Below are positions 43,497 to 50,700 of a stretch of 64,000 nucleotides of DNA, piece after piece. Origin of the DNA: Candidatus Gastranaerophilales bacterium. GTDB taxonomy: Bacteria > Cyanobacteriota > Vampirovibrionia > Gastranaerophilales > Gastranaerophilaceae. The position numbers and the translations under genes are program-made. The stretch lies in NCBI GenBank assembly GCA_944326905.1, contig CALVFU010000005.1:21092-85091 (forward strand), written 5' to 3'. The notes below the pieces were generated by a model that did not search any database, was not told the DNA's origin, and saw only the letters and a program-made list of their open reading frames with translations. Numbering within the stretch: position 1 is the stretch's first letter; each line of letters opens with the position of its first letter.

Positions 43497-44064
43497 AGAA
43501 ATAAAAAAAGAATGCTTAAACTGTCATAAATGCGAGTTAGGTAAAACAAGAACAAACGTGGTATTTTCAGATGGTAATCCTGAAACAGCAAAGGCGGTTC
43601 TAATTGGTGAAGCGCCTGGTGAAAATGAGGATTTAACAGGAACTCCCTTTGTTGGGCGAGCAGGTAAACTGTTAAATGAATTTCTTGAAAAAGCTGGTAT
43701 TTCACGAGAAAAAGACCTGTATATAATTAACACTGTAAAATGCCGCCCGCCTAAAAACAGAGTTCCTGAAAAGGAGGAAAAAAAACAGTGTGAAAATTAT
43801 CTGCTGGAGCAGATAGATACAATTAATCCAAAAGTAATTATTTTTTGCGGAGCGACTGCATTAAAATCTTTTTCAGATAATAAAACTCCGATTTCAAAAA
43901 TCCGCGGTCAGATTATGGATATAGAGGTAAAAGGTAAAAAATATAAAGGAATACCTATTTTCCACCCGTCGTTTCTCCTTAGAAAGCATTCGCTTGAACC
44001 TGGTGAGCCAAGAGATTTGATGCTAAAGGACTTGAATAATATTAGATCGTTAATATTAGGATAA
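43468..44064 (+). CDS. Type-4 uracil-DNA glycosylase (second copy)
   Basis: 198 residues, clearly homologous to the product at 33328-33912. It has CHKCELG, TVKCRPPKNRVP and KQCENYLL as cluster ligands, VLIGEAPGENEDLTGTPFVG as active site and FHPSFLLRKHS near the C terminus. GGGGTAGGAATTT precedes the ATG, inside the symporter gene. Both copies look intact; the active-site stretches differ at the residue after Pro-Gly (EN here, FY in the other), so the two may differ in activity. Confidence 0.92.
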   Translation: MEKTKQIRLEEIKKECLNCHKCELGKTRTNVVFSDGNPETAKAVLIGEAPGENEDLTGTPFVGRAGKLLNEFLEKAGISREKDLYIINTVKCRPPKNRVPEKEEKKQCENYLLEQIDTINPKVIIFCGATALKSFSDNKTPISKIRGQIMDIEVKGKKYKGIPIFHPSFLLRKHSLEPGEPRDLMLKDLNNIRSLILG

Positions 44065-44066
44065 TA

Positions 44067-44100
44067 AACAGAGCGGGCGGATTAATCCGCCCGCTCTGTT
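44067..44100. terminator. Perfect palindromic hairpin between convergent genes
   Basis: AACAGAGCGGGCGGATT is followed immediately by its exact reverse complement: 17 bases each side, GC-rich in the middle. It has only a short T tail, but its position between the glycosylase and EF-hand genes suits a bidirectional terminator. Confidence 0.75.
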
Positions 44101-44116
44101 GTATAAGACTTATAAA

Positions 44117-44515
44117 TTAGGACTCAGCAGAAATGACTGCACTATTTAAGCTTGCGGCACCTGCAGCAGCATTAGAGTATGCAGAAAGAGCTTTTCCTGC
44201 GTTGATTGGCTGAACAGTGCCCGCGTCGTCAGTTTGTGCTTTTACGCTCGTTGATGCCGGTGCAATACTTGCAGAAGCAGCACTTGAAAGATTTTGTTGA
44301 ACATAGTCCAGATATTCTTCATATGTAATTGTTCCATCGCTGTCGGCGTCCATGGCTTCATCGTAATTAGCATCGCCTTCTGTAGCGTAAACTGCTTCCT
44401 CAGCTTGTGTTGGCTGTGATGGTGTTGCAGCGCTATTTGATATGGAGTTTCCCATCGAGGTTGCTTCTTTTATAAACTGCAAATTCATTGATGCTTGTGA
44501 TATTCCTGAACTCAT
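44117..44515 (-). CDS. EF-hand calcium-binding-like protein
   Basis: 132 residues. DADSDGTITYEEYLDYVQQ is a canonical EF-hand loop with Asp, Asp, Asp/Gly, Thr and the terminal Glu; the upstream EGDANYDEAM may be its first helix. The rest is Ala/Ser/Gln-rich and low complexity, with neither signal peptide nor membrane helix, starting MSSGISQASMNLQFIKEATS. A strong AAGGAAGG is upstream. The N-terminal sequence pattern resembles secreted or surface-associated small proteins, but this is inference. Unknown role; calcium binding probable. Confidence 0.7.
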   Translation of the reverse strand: MSSGISQASMNLQFIKEATSMGNSISNSAATPSQPTQAEEAVYATEGDANYDEAMDADSDGTITYEEYLDYVQQNLSSAASASIAPASTSVKAQTDDAGTVQPINAGKALSAYSNAAAGAASLNSAVISAES

Positions 44516-44576
44516 AAATACACCTTCCTTGCTTCTTATATATTTATTATATCATTATTTTTGAAATTTTAAAGCC

Positions 44577-45350
44577 CTACTTATATTGAGCAACGTGTCC
44601 TTCCAGCCAATTTATAATAAGTGCCGGAATTGTAGGATTAGCCCCCAGCATAAGCATACCTGTAATATTAGTCTTAAAATTAGTAATTACAAAATCTGAT
44701 TGTGCATATTTTTTTAGATTATTTTGTGATTTAAGACAAGTTTTGTCATTCTCGCTGGAAATCGTAAGAATAGGAATTTTCCCGATATTAACAATTGCAA
44801 TTGGAATAAATAAGCCTTTATGTGATTCGTGCGGAGAAATTAAAACTAGTGTTTTGGGTTTAAATTTAGCTTTTTCAGCGACAAGAACGGCTGTATTTGC
44901 TCCAATATCAGCGCCGACAATCCCCCAGTCCTCAAAAGATGCTCTTGGATGCTCTTCTTTTACAACTCTTAATACTTCCAATATATCATCAGGGTATTTT
45001 TTAAATACTGAGCGTTTGAAGTTTGCCCAAGACTGCCGTACCAGTTTTGAATTATAAACACTTCTGCCGTGTCCTCTTAGGTCTATTGCAACTACTAAAT
45101 ACCCTGCGTCTGCTATTGAGTTTGCAAAATCACTCCATCTTTGTGAACTATATCCAAGAGAGTGTAATAGTACAATTGTTGCATACTTTTGTTTTTTTTC
45201 ATTAGGGTAATAAACATCTGCAACAATAAGGCTCCCGTCTTTTACTTCACACTCTACTTCTACCGGCTTTTTGGCTGCGTGTACTTGTAAACTGCCAAAG
45301 ATCATAATAAATATAGCTAACGCTAATAATTTCTTTAATATTGCAATCAT
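44577..45350 (-). CDS. Exported alpha/beta hydrolase-fold protein, catalytically degenerate
   Basis: 257 residues with a signal peptide (LLALAIFIMIFGSLQVHA). VLLHSLGYSSQRW is the oxyanion-hole region and VAIDLRGHGRS a standard hydrolase strand. The nucleophile elbow reads GADIG, with Asp in place of Ser, and the C-terminal His position reads ITGMLMLG. The canonical Ser-His-Asp triad is thus absent: Asp could act only by a different mechanism. It may be a binding protein. The promoter predicts a leaderless message. It is divergent from the 149-residue unknown gene. Confidence 0.75.
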   Translation of the reverse strand: MIAILKKLLALAIFIMIFGSLQVHAAKKPVEVECEVKDGSLIVADVYYPNEKKQKYATIVLLHSLGYSSQRWSDFANSIADAGYLVVAIDLRGHGRSVYNSKLVRQSWANFKRSVFKKYPDDILEVLRVVKEEHPRASFEDWGIVGADIGANTAVLVAEKAKFKPKTLVLISPHESHKGLFIPIAIVNIGKIPILTISSENDKTCLKSQNNLKKYAQSDFVITNFKTNITGMLMLGANPTIPALIINWLEGHVAQYK

Positions 45351-45356
45351 AAGTTT

Positions 45357-45385
45357 ATTATAATCTATAAACTTAAAACATTCAA
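45357..45385 (-). promoter_or_regulatory. Promoter of the hydrolase-fold gene, leaderless geometry
   Basis: Read on the minus strand: TTGAAT (45385-45380), 17 bases, TATAAT (45362-45357), six bases, ATG. There is no Shine-Dalgarno. With smpB this is the clearest example of the pattern. Confidence 0.65.
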
Positions 45386-45526
45386 ATATTAATTCAATCT
45401 CCTTTTTACATATTTGTTTAATTTTAAAATAAATATTAAGTTTTGTAACAATTAAACTGTTTTGTGAAATTAGATATTTTGTAAATACTTTATATATATG
45501 TAAGATGAACTAAGAGGATTAAAAAA

Positions 45527-45976
45527 ATGGCTAACACAGCAGCATTATTATCAAACTTATTAGGTGCTCAAGCAGATTATAACTTTGCAGTTTTGCAGCA
45601 AACATTGTGGGCTTCAAAACAAGAAGCAAACGCATCTAAATTAGCTGCTCAACAATCAGCCGAAGAAAAATGGATTTCTTATTATGATTCGGCTTATGAT
45701 ACAGGTTATTATGGCGAAGGTGATGATAAGGTGACTGCCAAGGGTGTAACTGTAACAGCAGGCTGCCGCAGCGAAGCAAGGTTCTCTGCATACGCTATTG
45801 CTAAAGTTCCAACATATAAGCCGGATGCATTAGAAGAATACTCGGATCTCGATACAGAATATGATATGGCAGTAAGTACCTACGACGCTATGGTAGAAGA
45901 GCTAAGCGCAATGATTGAAGGCTACAAAGAGGGCGTTTCTACAAGTGCTCAAGATACAGGCTTACTTGGAGGTTAA
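45527..45976 (+). CDS. Hypothetical Ala/Tyr-rich protein
   Basis: 149 residues, not recognised. It is helical and rich in Ala, Tyr, Ser and Gln, for instance NLLGAQADYNFAVLQQTLWA, then YYDSAYDTGYYGEGDD, and a Glu-rich C-terminal helix. One Cys, no signal peptide. AGAGGATTAAAAAA is a good ribosome site; the promoter likely uses a TATATATAT stretch at 45491-45499. Its 3' end overlaps folD by four bases. The N-terminal pattern is like small secreted or filament-associated proteins, but function is unknown. Confidence 0.6.
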   Translation: MANTAALLSNLLGAQADYNFAVLQQTLWASKQEANASKLAAQQSAEEKWISYYDSAYDTGYYGEGDDKVTAKGVTVTAGCRSEARFSAYAIAKVPTYKPDALEEYSDLDTEYDMAVSTYDAMVEELSAMIEGYKEGVSTSAQDTGLLGG

Positions 45977-46788
45977 GATTTAACTACATTATACATAAGC
46001 GAGGCAATGGTCATTGGACCGACTCCGCCAGGAACAGGAGTTATATACTCCGCCAAGGGTTCCACTTCCTTAAAATCAACATCTCCAGTCAAATTGCCGT
46101 TAGAATCTCTATATATTCCAACGTCAATTATAACAGATTTTTTATTAACCATCTTACATCTTACAATTTTTTTTCCAACCGCAGAAACTACAATATCTGC
46201 GGTTTTTATTATTTTATCTAAATCTTTGGTTTTTGAGTGGCAGATTGTGACTGTTGCATTACGCTGCAAAAGCATTTGTGCCATGGGTTTTCCAACTATA
46301 TTTGAGCGTCCGATAACGACGGCGTGCTTACCTTCAACAGGTATGTTATATGCATCCAGCAGCATTAAAATCCCTTGAGGCGTTGCAGGATAAAAATAAG
46401 GTTTTATTCCTATTGAAAGCCGTCCTGTATTTTCCGGTGTAAAGCAGTCAACATCTTTTTGCGGTGAAATCCTGCAAATTATTTTTTCTTTTGAAATATG
46501 CTCAGGGAGCGGCATTTGTACTAAAATTGCCGTTACTTCCGGGCTGTTATTTAACTCATCTATTTTGTTAAGTACAATTTCTTCTTCTATATTAGAAGGG
46601 TATTCTATTACTTCTGCTTTAATCCCTATATATTCTGCTTTTTTCTTCTTATTTCTTACATAAACCCGGCTTGCAGCATCATCGCCGATAAGAATCACGG
46701 CCAAGTACGGTTTTTTAGCCCTATGAGATAATTCTTCTTTCAGCTCTTCAATAATTTTTGCTGATACAGTTTTTCCGTCAAGAATCAC
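45973..46788 (-). CDS. folD: Methylenetetrahydrofolate dehydrogenase/cyclohydrolase FolD
   Basis: 271 residues. FolD interconverts 5,10-methylene- and 10-formyl-tetrahydrofolate with NADP. YVRNKKKKAEYIGIKAEV contains the catalytic YxxxK Lys pair; AILVQMPLPEHI, VIGRSNIVGKPMAQMLL and PVPGGVGPMTIASLM are the standard motifs. It begins with GTG within the cooC stop (GTGA overlap) and has AGGAGG upstream. It is the last gene in a unit behind fliL-fliM-fliN-cooC, an unexpected place for a folate enzyme. Confidence 0.95.
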   Translation of the reverse strand: MILDGKTVSAKIIEELKEELSHRAKKPYLAVILIGDDAASRVYVRNKKKKAEYIGIKAEVIEYPSNIEEEIVLNKIDELNNSPEVTAILVQMPLPEHISKEKIICRISPQKDVDCFTPENTGRLSIGIKPYFYPATPQGILMLLDAYNIPVEGKHAVVIGRSNIVGKPMAQMLLQRNATVTICHSKTKDLDKIIKTADIVVSAVGKKIVRCKMVNKKSVIIDVGIYRDSNGNLTGDVDFKEVEPLAEYITPVPGGVGPMTIASLMYNVVKS

Positions 46789-47537
46789 GCACCCTCCTGC
46801 GGCAGATTAAGCCGGAAATAAAACTGTTTTATTGCATCAACGACTTTTTCGGAATCTTTTTCCATCGGGTGTTCTGAAATTTTTTCATCAAATGGAATAA
46901 CACCTAAAATATCAATATCAAATTCTTTTGCCATTTTATATACAGAAGGCATATTAGCGTTTGCGACTTTATTAAGCACAACTCCCAGCTGACCTCCGGC
47001 AGCGTATTTTGCACTAAATTCTTCGATTCTTTTTACCAAATTAAGAGAATCAAGCTCAGGGTTTGCAACAATTATTGCTAAATCAATATCTGTATCGACA
47101 AGCTGGTTTAAATATTTTAAATCAAACTCACAGTCGAAAATAACAAAGTCATATCTCTCAAATAACTTGAGGCAAGCATCGTTAATTTGTCCTGTAATTG
47201 GACATCTGCAATCTTTAGACCCTACAAACCACGACACAATAATATCAACATTAGGAGATAAACTTACGATAATATCTTCCATTGCCCATTCAACATATTC
47301 TTGTTTTGTCATATGCTGAGGAATCCCGGTGTTGTATTCGTGTTTGCCGCTTCTGATACCGTAAATAGTGTTTCTTATATCGAGTCCAAACGTGTGCCCA
47401 AGTTCATTTGTAAGGTCATTATCAAAAAGAAGTATTGATTTTTCAGGAAAATACTCCTGTAATACCTTTAAAAAACCTTTTGTTATTGTTGTTTTACCAC
47501 TGCCGCTTTTGCCTGTAACTGCTATTTTTGTTGTCAA
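46785..47537 (-). CDS. CooC-type P-loop ATPase
   Basis: 250 residues of the MinD/ParA-like SIMIBI class. The deviant P-loop is VTGKSGSGKTT (residues 6-16), with its signature Lys. DCRCP supplies a C-x-C pair as in CooC, and VIFDCEFDLKYLNQLVDTDI replaces the DTEAGIEHLSRG region of CooC, followed by LGVVLNKVANANMPS. CooC inserts nickel into CO dehydrogenase; no CODH gene is visible. It has a TTG start behind AGAGG. Between fliN and folD it could also be an ATPase linked to flagellar assembly, but its motifs fit CooC better than FlhG. Confidence 0.7.
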   Translation of the reverse strand: MTTKIAVTGKSGSGKTTITKGFLKVLQEYFPEKSILLFDNDLTNELGHTFGLDIRNTIYGIRSGKHEYNTGIPQHMTKQEYVEWAMEDIIVSLSPNVDIIVSWFVGSKDCRCPITGQINDACLKLFERYDFVIFDCEFDLKYLNQLVDTDIDLAIIVANPELDSLNLVKRIEEFSAKYAAGGQLGVVLNKVANANMPSVYKMAKEFDIDILGVIPFDEKISEHPMEKDSEKVVDAIKQFYFRLNLPQEGA

Positions 47538-47553
47538 ATATTACCTCTTTCTG

Positions 47554-48111
47554 TTATTGTTGAAGTGCTTCGTGCGGCAGATGTGTAAATGTGTCTATCC
47601 GTTTTATCGGCTGGGTTATATGAGTTATTCTTAAACCGAAGTTATCTTCGATAACGACAACTTCACCGTGCGCGATTAATTTCCCGTTTGCATACAATTC
47701 TACCGGCTCTCCTGCGACTTTATCCAGCGTAACAACAGAGCCTTTTGTTAATTCAAGTACTTTCTTTATGGGCAGTTCTGTTTTTCCTAGTTCTACTGTT
47801 AATTGAAGTTTTACATCAAGTAAAATACCCAGGTTTTGATTTGCTAGTCCGTGTGCAGAATCTAAATCTTCAAAAGACGCGAATTTAACCGGCTGTGCGG
47901 TTACTGTGCTGTCAATGGTATGTTCTTCATTATGGCTGTAATCGGCAGTATGCACATTTTCCGATTTTCCAGCATTAGTAAATTCGCTGGAACTTCTGCT
48001 GTCTGTCATATCTTGAAAATCTTCACTGCCGGAATTTGACTCTTGCGGCTCTGTACCTGCATCTTCTGATATATTATCATTTATTGAATTTTCATCATCT
48101 GTATTTGGCAT
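47554..48111 (-). CDS. fliN: Flagellar motor switch protein FliN
   Basis: 185 residues. The C-terminal 80 form the SpoA domain: LGILLDVKLQLTVELGKTEL, KKVLELTKGSVVTLDKVAGE, and VELYANGKLIAHGEVVVIED are nearly consensus FliN. FliN forms the base of the C-ring and binds the export apparatus. The N-terminal 95 residues are acidic and Ser-rich, unstructured, and longer than in enteric FliN; no second SpoA or CheC domain is present. RBS AAGGAG. It lies ten bases after fliM. Confidence 0.92.
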   Translation of the reverse strand: MPNTDDENSINDNISEDAGTEPQESNSGSEDFQDMTDSRSSSEFTNAGKSENVHTADYSHNEEHTIDSTVTAQPVKFASFEDLDSAHGLANQNLGILLDVKLQLTVELGKTELPIKKVLELTKGSVVTLDKVAGEPVELYANGKLIAHGEVVVIEDNFGLRITHITQPIKRIDTFTHLPHEALQQ

Positions 48112-48121
48112 ACAAACTCCT

Positions 48122-49138
48122 TTATACGTATTTCCTTAGTAGTTCTTGCATTTCATCATAAACATCAGTTATTTTAACACAAATGTTATTTTTTATTGTG
48201 CCCGGACGGGCAAAAAATTTCTTTTTACCGTTGACCATAACTATTAAATCATCATTAACCTTGTTATCAAGCTTAATAATATCCCCCTCATTTAATTGAA
48301 GGAAATCCTCCATTGTAATATCACAGCTACCAAACTGTACTCTTACATCTACAGGTGAAGTATTCAGTTTTGTAATCATTTTTTGGCGTTCATCGTTTGT
48401 TGCAACAAGACCTTTGACCTGGAAGATGTGCTGAGCGGATAAATGACCAAGAACTGATTCCAGTACGGAATATGCGAGACACAAACTGAATAATCCGTAA
48501 TGTTTGCCGCCAATTTGAACTTCAAATGTCAACAGCGCAACAATTTCGCCGGATGTTGCAACCTGCACGGATTGGTAACCGTCGTCAAGGCTTATGAACT
48601 TACAATTTACAGGAATAATAGTGTTCCAGGCATCTTTTAAAGTGTTAATAATAACATTTACTATCTTTTTGGCAAGTGCTTTTTCAACATCAGTTAATTC
48701 TTTATTCTTCCCTTCAAAAGTTCCATTACCGCCCAGCATTCTGTCTACTATAGAAAACATTACTTCAAAGCTGATGCCAAGTAATATTTGCCCGGGCAGC
48801 GGTTCAAACTCAAATATGCCTACAGTAATAGGCGATGGCATTGAACGTACAAATTCTTCATAGGTAAGCTGGTCAACGGATACAGTTTCAATATCTATTT
48901 TCATACGAAGATATCCGGTAAGAATAAGAGATATTTGTTTGGAAAATTCTCTGTGGATGTCCCTGAGTGCTTTTAAGTTATCTTTAGAGAATTTATCGGG
49001 GCGGCGGAAGTTATAAAGTTTATAGCTTCGAAAAGCCGAATCCTGCGCCATTGCTTCTAAGTCGCCGGTATCTATAACTTCATTATTATTATTATTATTA
49101 TTATTATTTTCTATATCTCCGTCAATGTGTTTAGCCAT
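48122..49138 (-). CDS. fliM: Flagellar motor switch protein FliM
   Basis: 338 residues. Middle domain with RPDKFSKDNLKALRDIHREF, ITVGIFEFEPLPGQILLGIS and VDRMLGGNG, and a C-terminal SpoA domain (VDVRVQFGSCDITMEDFLQL). FliM connects the rotor to CheY-P and controls switching. The expected N-terminal CheY-binding helix (LSQ-x-EIDALL) is missing: the first 45 residues are MAKHIDGDIE, nine Asn, then EVIDTGDLEAMAQDSAF. The Asn run is encoded by nine AAT triplets. It follows fliL by 13 bases and has a weak ribosome site. Confidence 0.93.
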   Translation of the reverse strand: MAKHIDGDIENNNNNNNNNEVIDTGDLEAMAQDSAFRSYKLYNFRRPDKFSKDNLKALRDIHREFSKQISLILTGYLRMKIDIETVSVDQLTYEEFVRSMPSPITVGIFEFEPLPGQILLGISFEVMFSIVDRMLGGNGTFEGKNKELTDVEKALAKKIVNVIINTLKDAWNTIIPVNCKFISLDDGYQSVQVATSGEIVALLTFEVQIGGKHYGLFSLCLAYSVLESVLGHLSAQHIFQVKGLVATNDERQKMITKLNTSPVDVRVQFGSCDITMEDFLQLNEGDIIKLDNKVNDDLIVMVNGKKKFFARPGTIKNNICVKITDVYDEMQELLRKYV

Positions 49139-49151
49139 TCTCTGTCCGTTG

Positions 49152-49775
49152 TTATTGGATTATAAACTGTCCGAAGGATACTCTTAAAACTTCTCTTTCA
49201 CCTGCAAATATGGAATTGATTTCATCAGCAATTTGTTCTTTTGCTAATTCTTTACCAGCAGTAGTAGATAGTTCGGTTGAAGTTTTGCTTGTTAAGTTTG
49301 TTATTACTGCATCACGTATTGCAGGCTTAAACTGGTTCATTTCTTTTTGAATTGCTTCCATAGGATCTACTGGGGCAGGAGCTGAGCCGTGCCCGCCGTG
49401 TCCGCCGCTTGGTTTTTCTTCAGCAGGGGGTGTGTCTGATTCTTTCTTTGAAACCTCTACGGCTACATTTACTTTTAAATACTTTCTTGCACTGTCATCT
49501 GCAAGGTTAAGAATAAAGTCGCCTAAGTCAACGATAATCCCTCTCTCTATTTCTTCGCTTACTTCTTCTTCAGCTTCTATAGGTTCTGTATTGACTTTAG
49601 AAATTATTTTATCGGCAAATGAACTAAATAAAAAATAATTTGCAATAACTATCAATGCTCCAATAATTAGCATTGATACAATATTTAGCATTAAAGAACC
49701 TCCTGTTTGAGGTTTGTTATTATTTTTTGCAAAATCTTTAGCATTCTCTTCATTTGCCATATTATTATTCTCCAA
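49152..49775 (-). CDS. fliL: Flagellar basal body-associated protein FliL
   Basis: 207 residues: an Asn/Lys-rich N terminus, one membrane helix (LNIVSMLIIGALIVIANYFL), then a periplasmic domain with IVDLGDFILNLADDSARKYL and VNVAVEVS, a Gly/His/Pro-rich insertion (GGHGGHGSAPAPVDP), and the stator-contact helix with RDAVITNLTSKTSTEL. FliL surrounds the stator units. The His-Gly insertion is unusual and could bind metal. GGAGAATAATAAT precedes the start. It heads the fliL-fliM-fliN-cooC-folD unit. Confidence 0.88.
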   Translation of the reverse strand: MENNNMANEENAKDFAKNNNKPQTGGSLMLNIVSMLIIGALIVIANYFLFSSFADKIISKVNTEPIEAEEEVSEEIERGIIVDLGDFILNLADDSARKYLKVNVAVEVSKKESDTPPAEEKPSGGHGGHGSAPAPVDPMEAIQKEMNQFKPAIRDAVITNLTSKTSTELSTTAGKELAKEQIADEINSIFAGEREVLRVSFGQFIIQ

Positions 49776-49866
49776 TAAGCTATTCTAATAAAATTTTACA
49801 GAAAATTTAGCAGATACACCACCACTATTTAGAGTATAGCACATTTTAATAATAGTGTACATTTAT

Positions 49867-50700
49867 TTATAATGCATCAAGCCCCAAATCTAAAGTAGGT
49901 GCTTTGGCAACAATTGCACTTGATGATATAATATCTACTCCTGTTTGTGCAATATCTTTAACTGTAGATAGGTTTACATTCCCGCTGGCTTCTACGATTG
50001 CTTTTCCGTCTATAAGTTTTACTGCTTCTTTCATTTCGTCTAAGGTCATATTATCCAGCATAATTATATCAGCCCCGCAGTTGAGGCATTCCTTAACTTG
50101 AGCTAAAGTATCACATTCAACTTCAATTTTATGCGCGTGTGAAATATTTTCTTTTAATTTTTTTACTGCATTTGCTAATGATCCGGCATATTTTATATGG
50201 TTATCTTTAATCATTGCACAATCAGAAAGGTTAAACCTGTGTAAACATCCGCCGCCGGCTTTTACGGAGTACTTTTCAAAAGCACGAAAACCGGGTGTAT
50301 TTTTTCGTGTGTCTGCTATTTTTGCCTTAGCATTGCCGATTGCTGTCTGGTATTTATTTGTTTCTGTTGCTATTCCGCTCATTCGTTGAATATAATTTAG
50401 GGCTGTTCTTTCACCTGTCAAAATATATTTTGCAGGTCCTTTAATGTCTGCAAGTTTTTGCCCTTTTTTTATTTCGTCGCCGTCTTTTACGTAAAAATTT
50501 ATACTTATTTTATCTGATAAAACTTTAAAAACAGTTTCAAAAACTTCTCTGCCGCAAAAAATCCCATCTGTTCTAGTGTTAAGTTCACAGTGCATAACAT
50601 CATCTTCATTTGTAAGATAATCTGTCGTTATATCACCAAAAGTCATATCTTCTTGCAGTGCATTTTTTACATGAGCCTCAATGTAGAATTTGGTAAGCAA
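49867..50700 (-). CDS. nadC: Quinolinate phosphoribosyltransferase NadC
   Basis: 277 residues. NadC converts quinolinate and PRPP to nicotinate mononucleotide. ALQEDMTFGDITTD, ERTALNYIQRMSGIAT, DTRKNTPGFRAFEKYSVKAG, HRFNLSDCAMIKDNHI, EVECDTLAQ and EASGNVNLSTV are all standard. It starts with TTG at 50700 behind AAGGAG, and overlaps the nadB 3' end by 23 bases. nadA is not in the window. Confidence 0.95.
   Translation of the reverse strand: MLTKFYIEAHVKNALQEDMTFGDITTDYLTNEDDVMHCELNTRTDGIFCGREVFETVFKVLSDKISINFYVKDGDEIKKGQKLADIKGPAKYILTGERTALNYIQRMSGIATETNKYQTAIGNAKAKIADTRKNTPGFRAFEKYSVKAGGGCLHRFNLSDCAMIKDNHIKYAGSLANAVKKLKENISHAHKIEVECDTLAQVKECLNCGADIIMLDNMTLDEMKEAVKLIDGKAIVEASGNVNLSTVKDIAQTGVDIISSSAIVAKAPTLDLGLDAL

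Noticed and set aside
49082..49108. Short tandem repeat as possible CRISPR or phase-variable tract
   Set aside because: It is nine AAT triplets in frame inside fliM; length change cannot cause a frameshift and there are no spacers.
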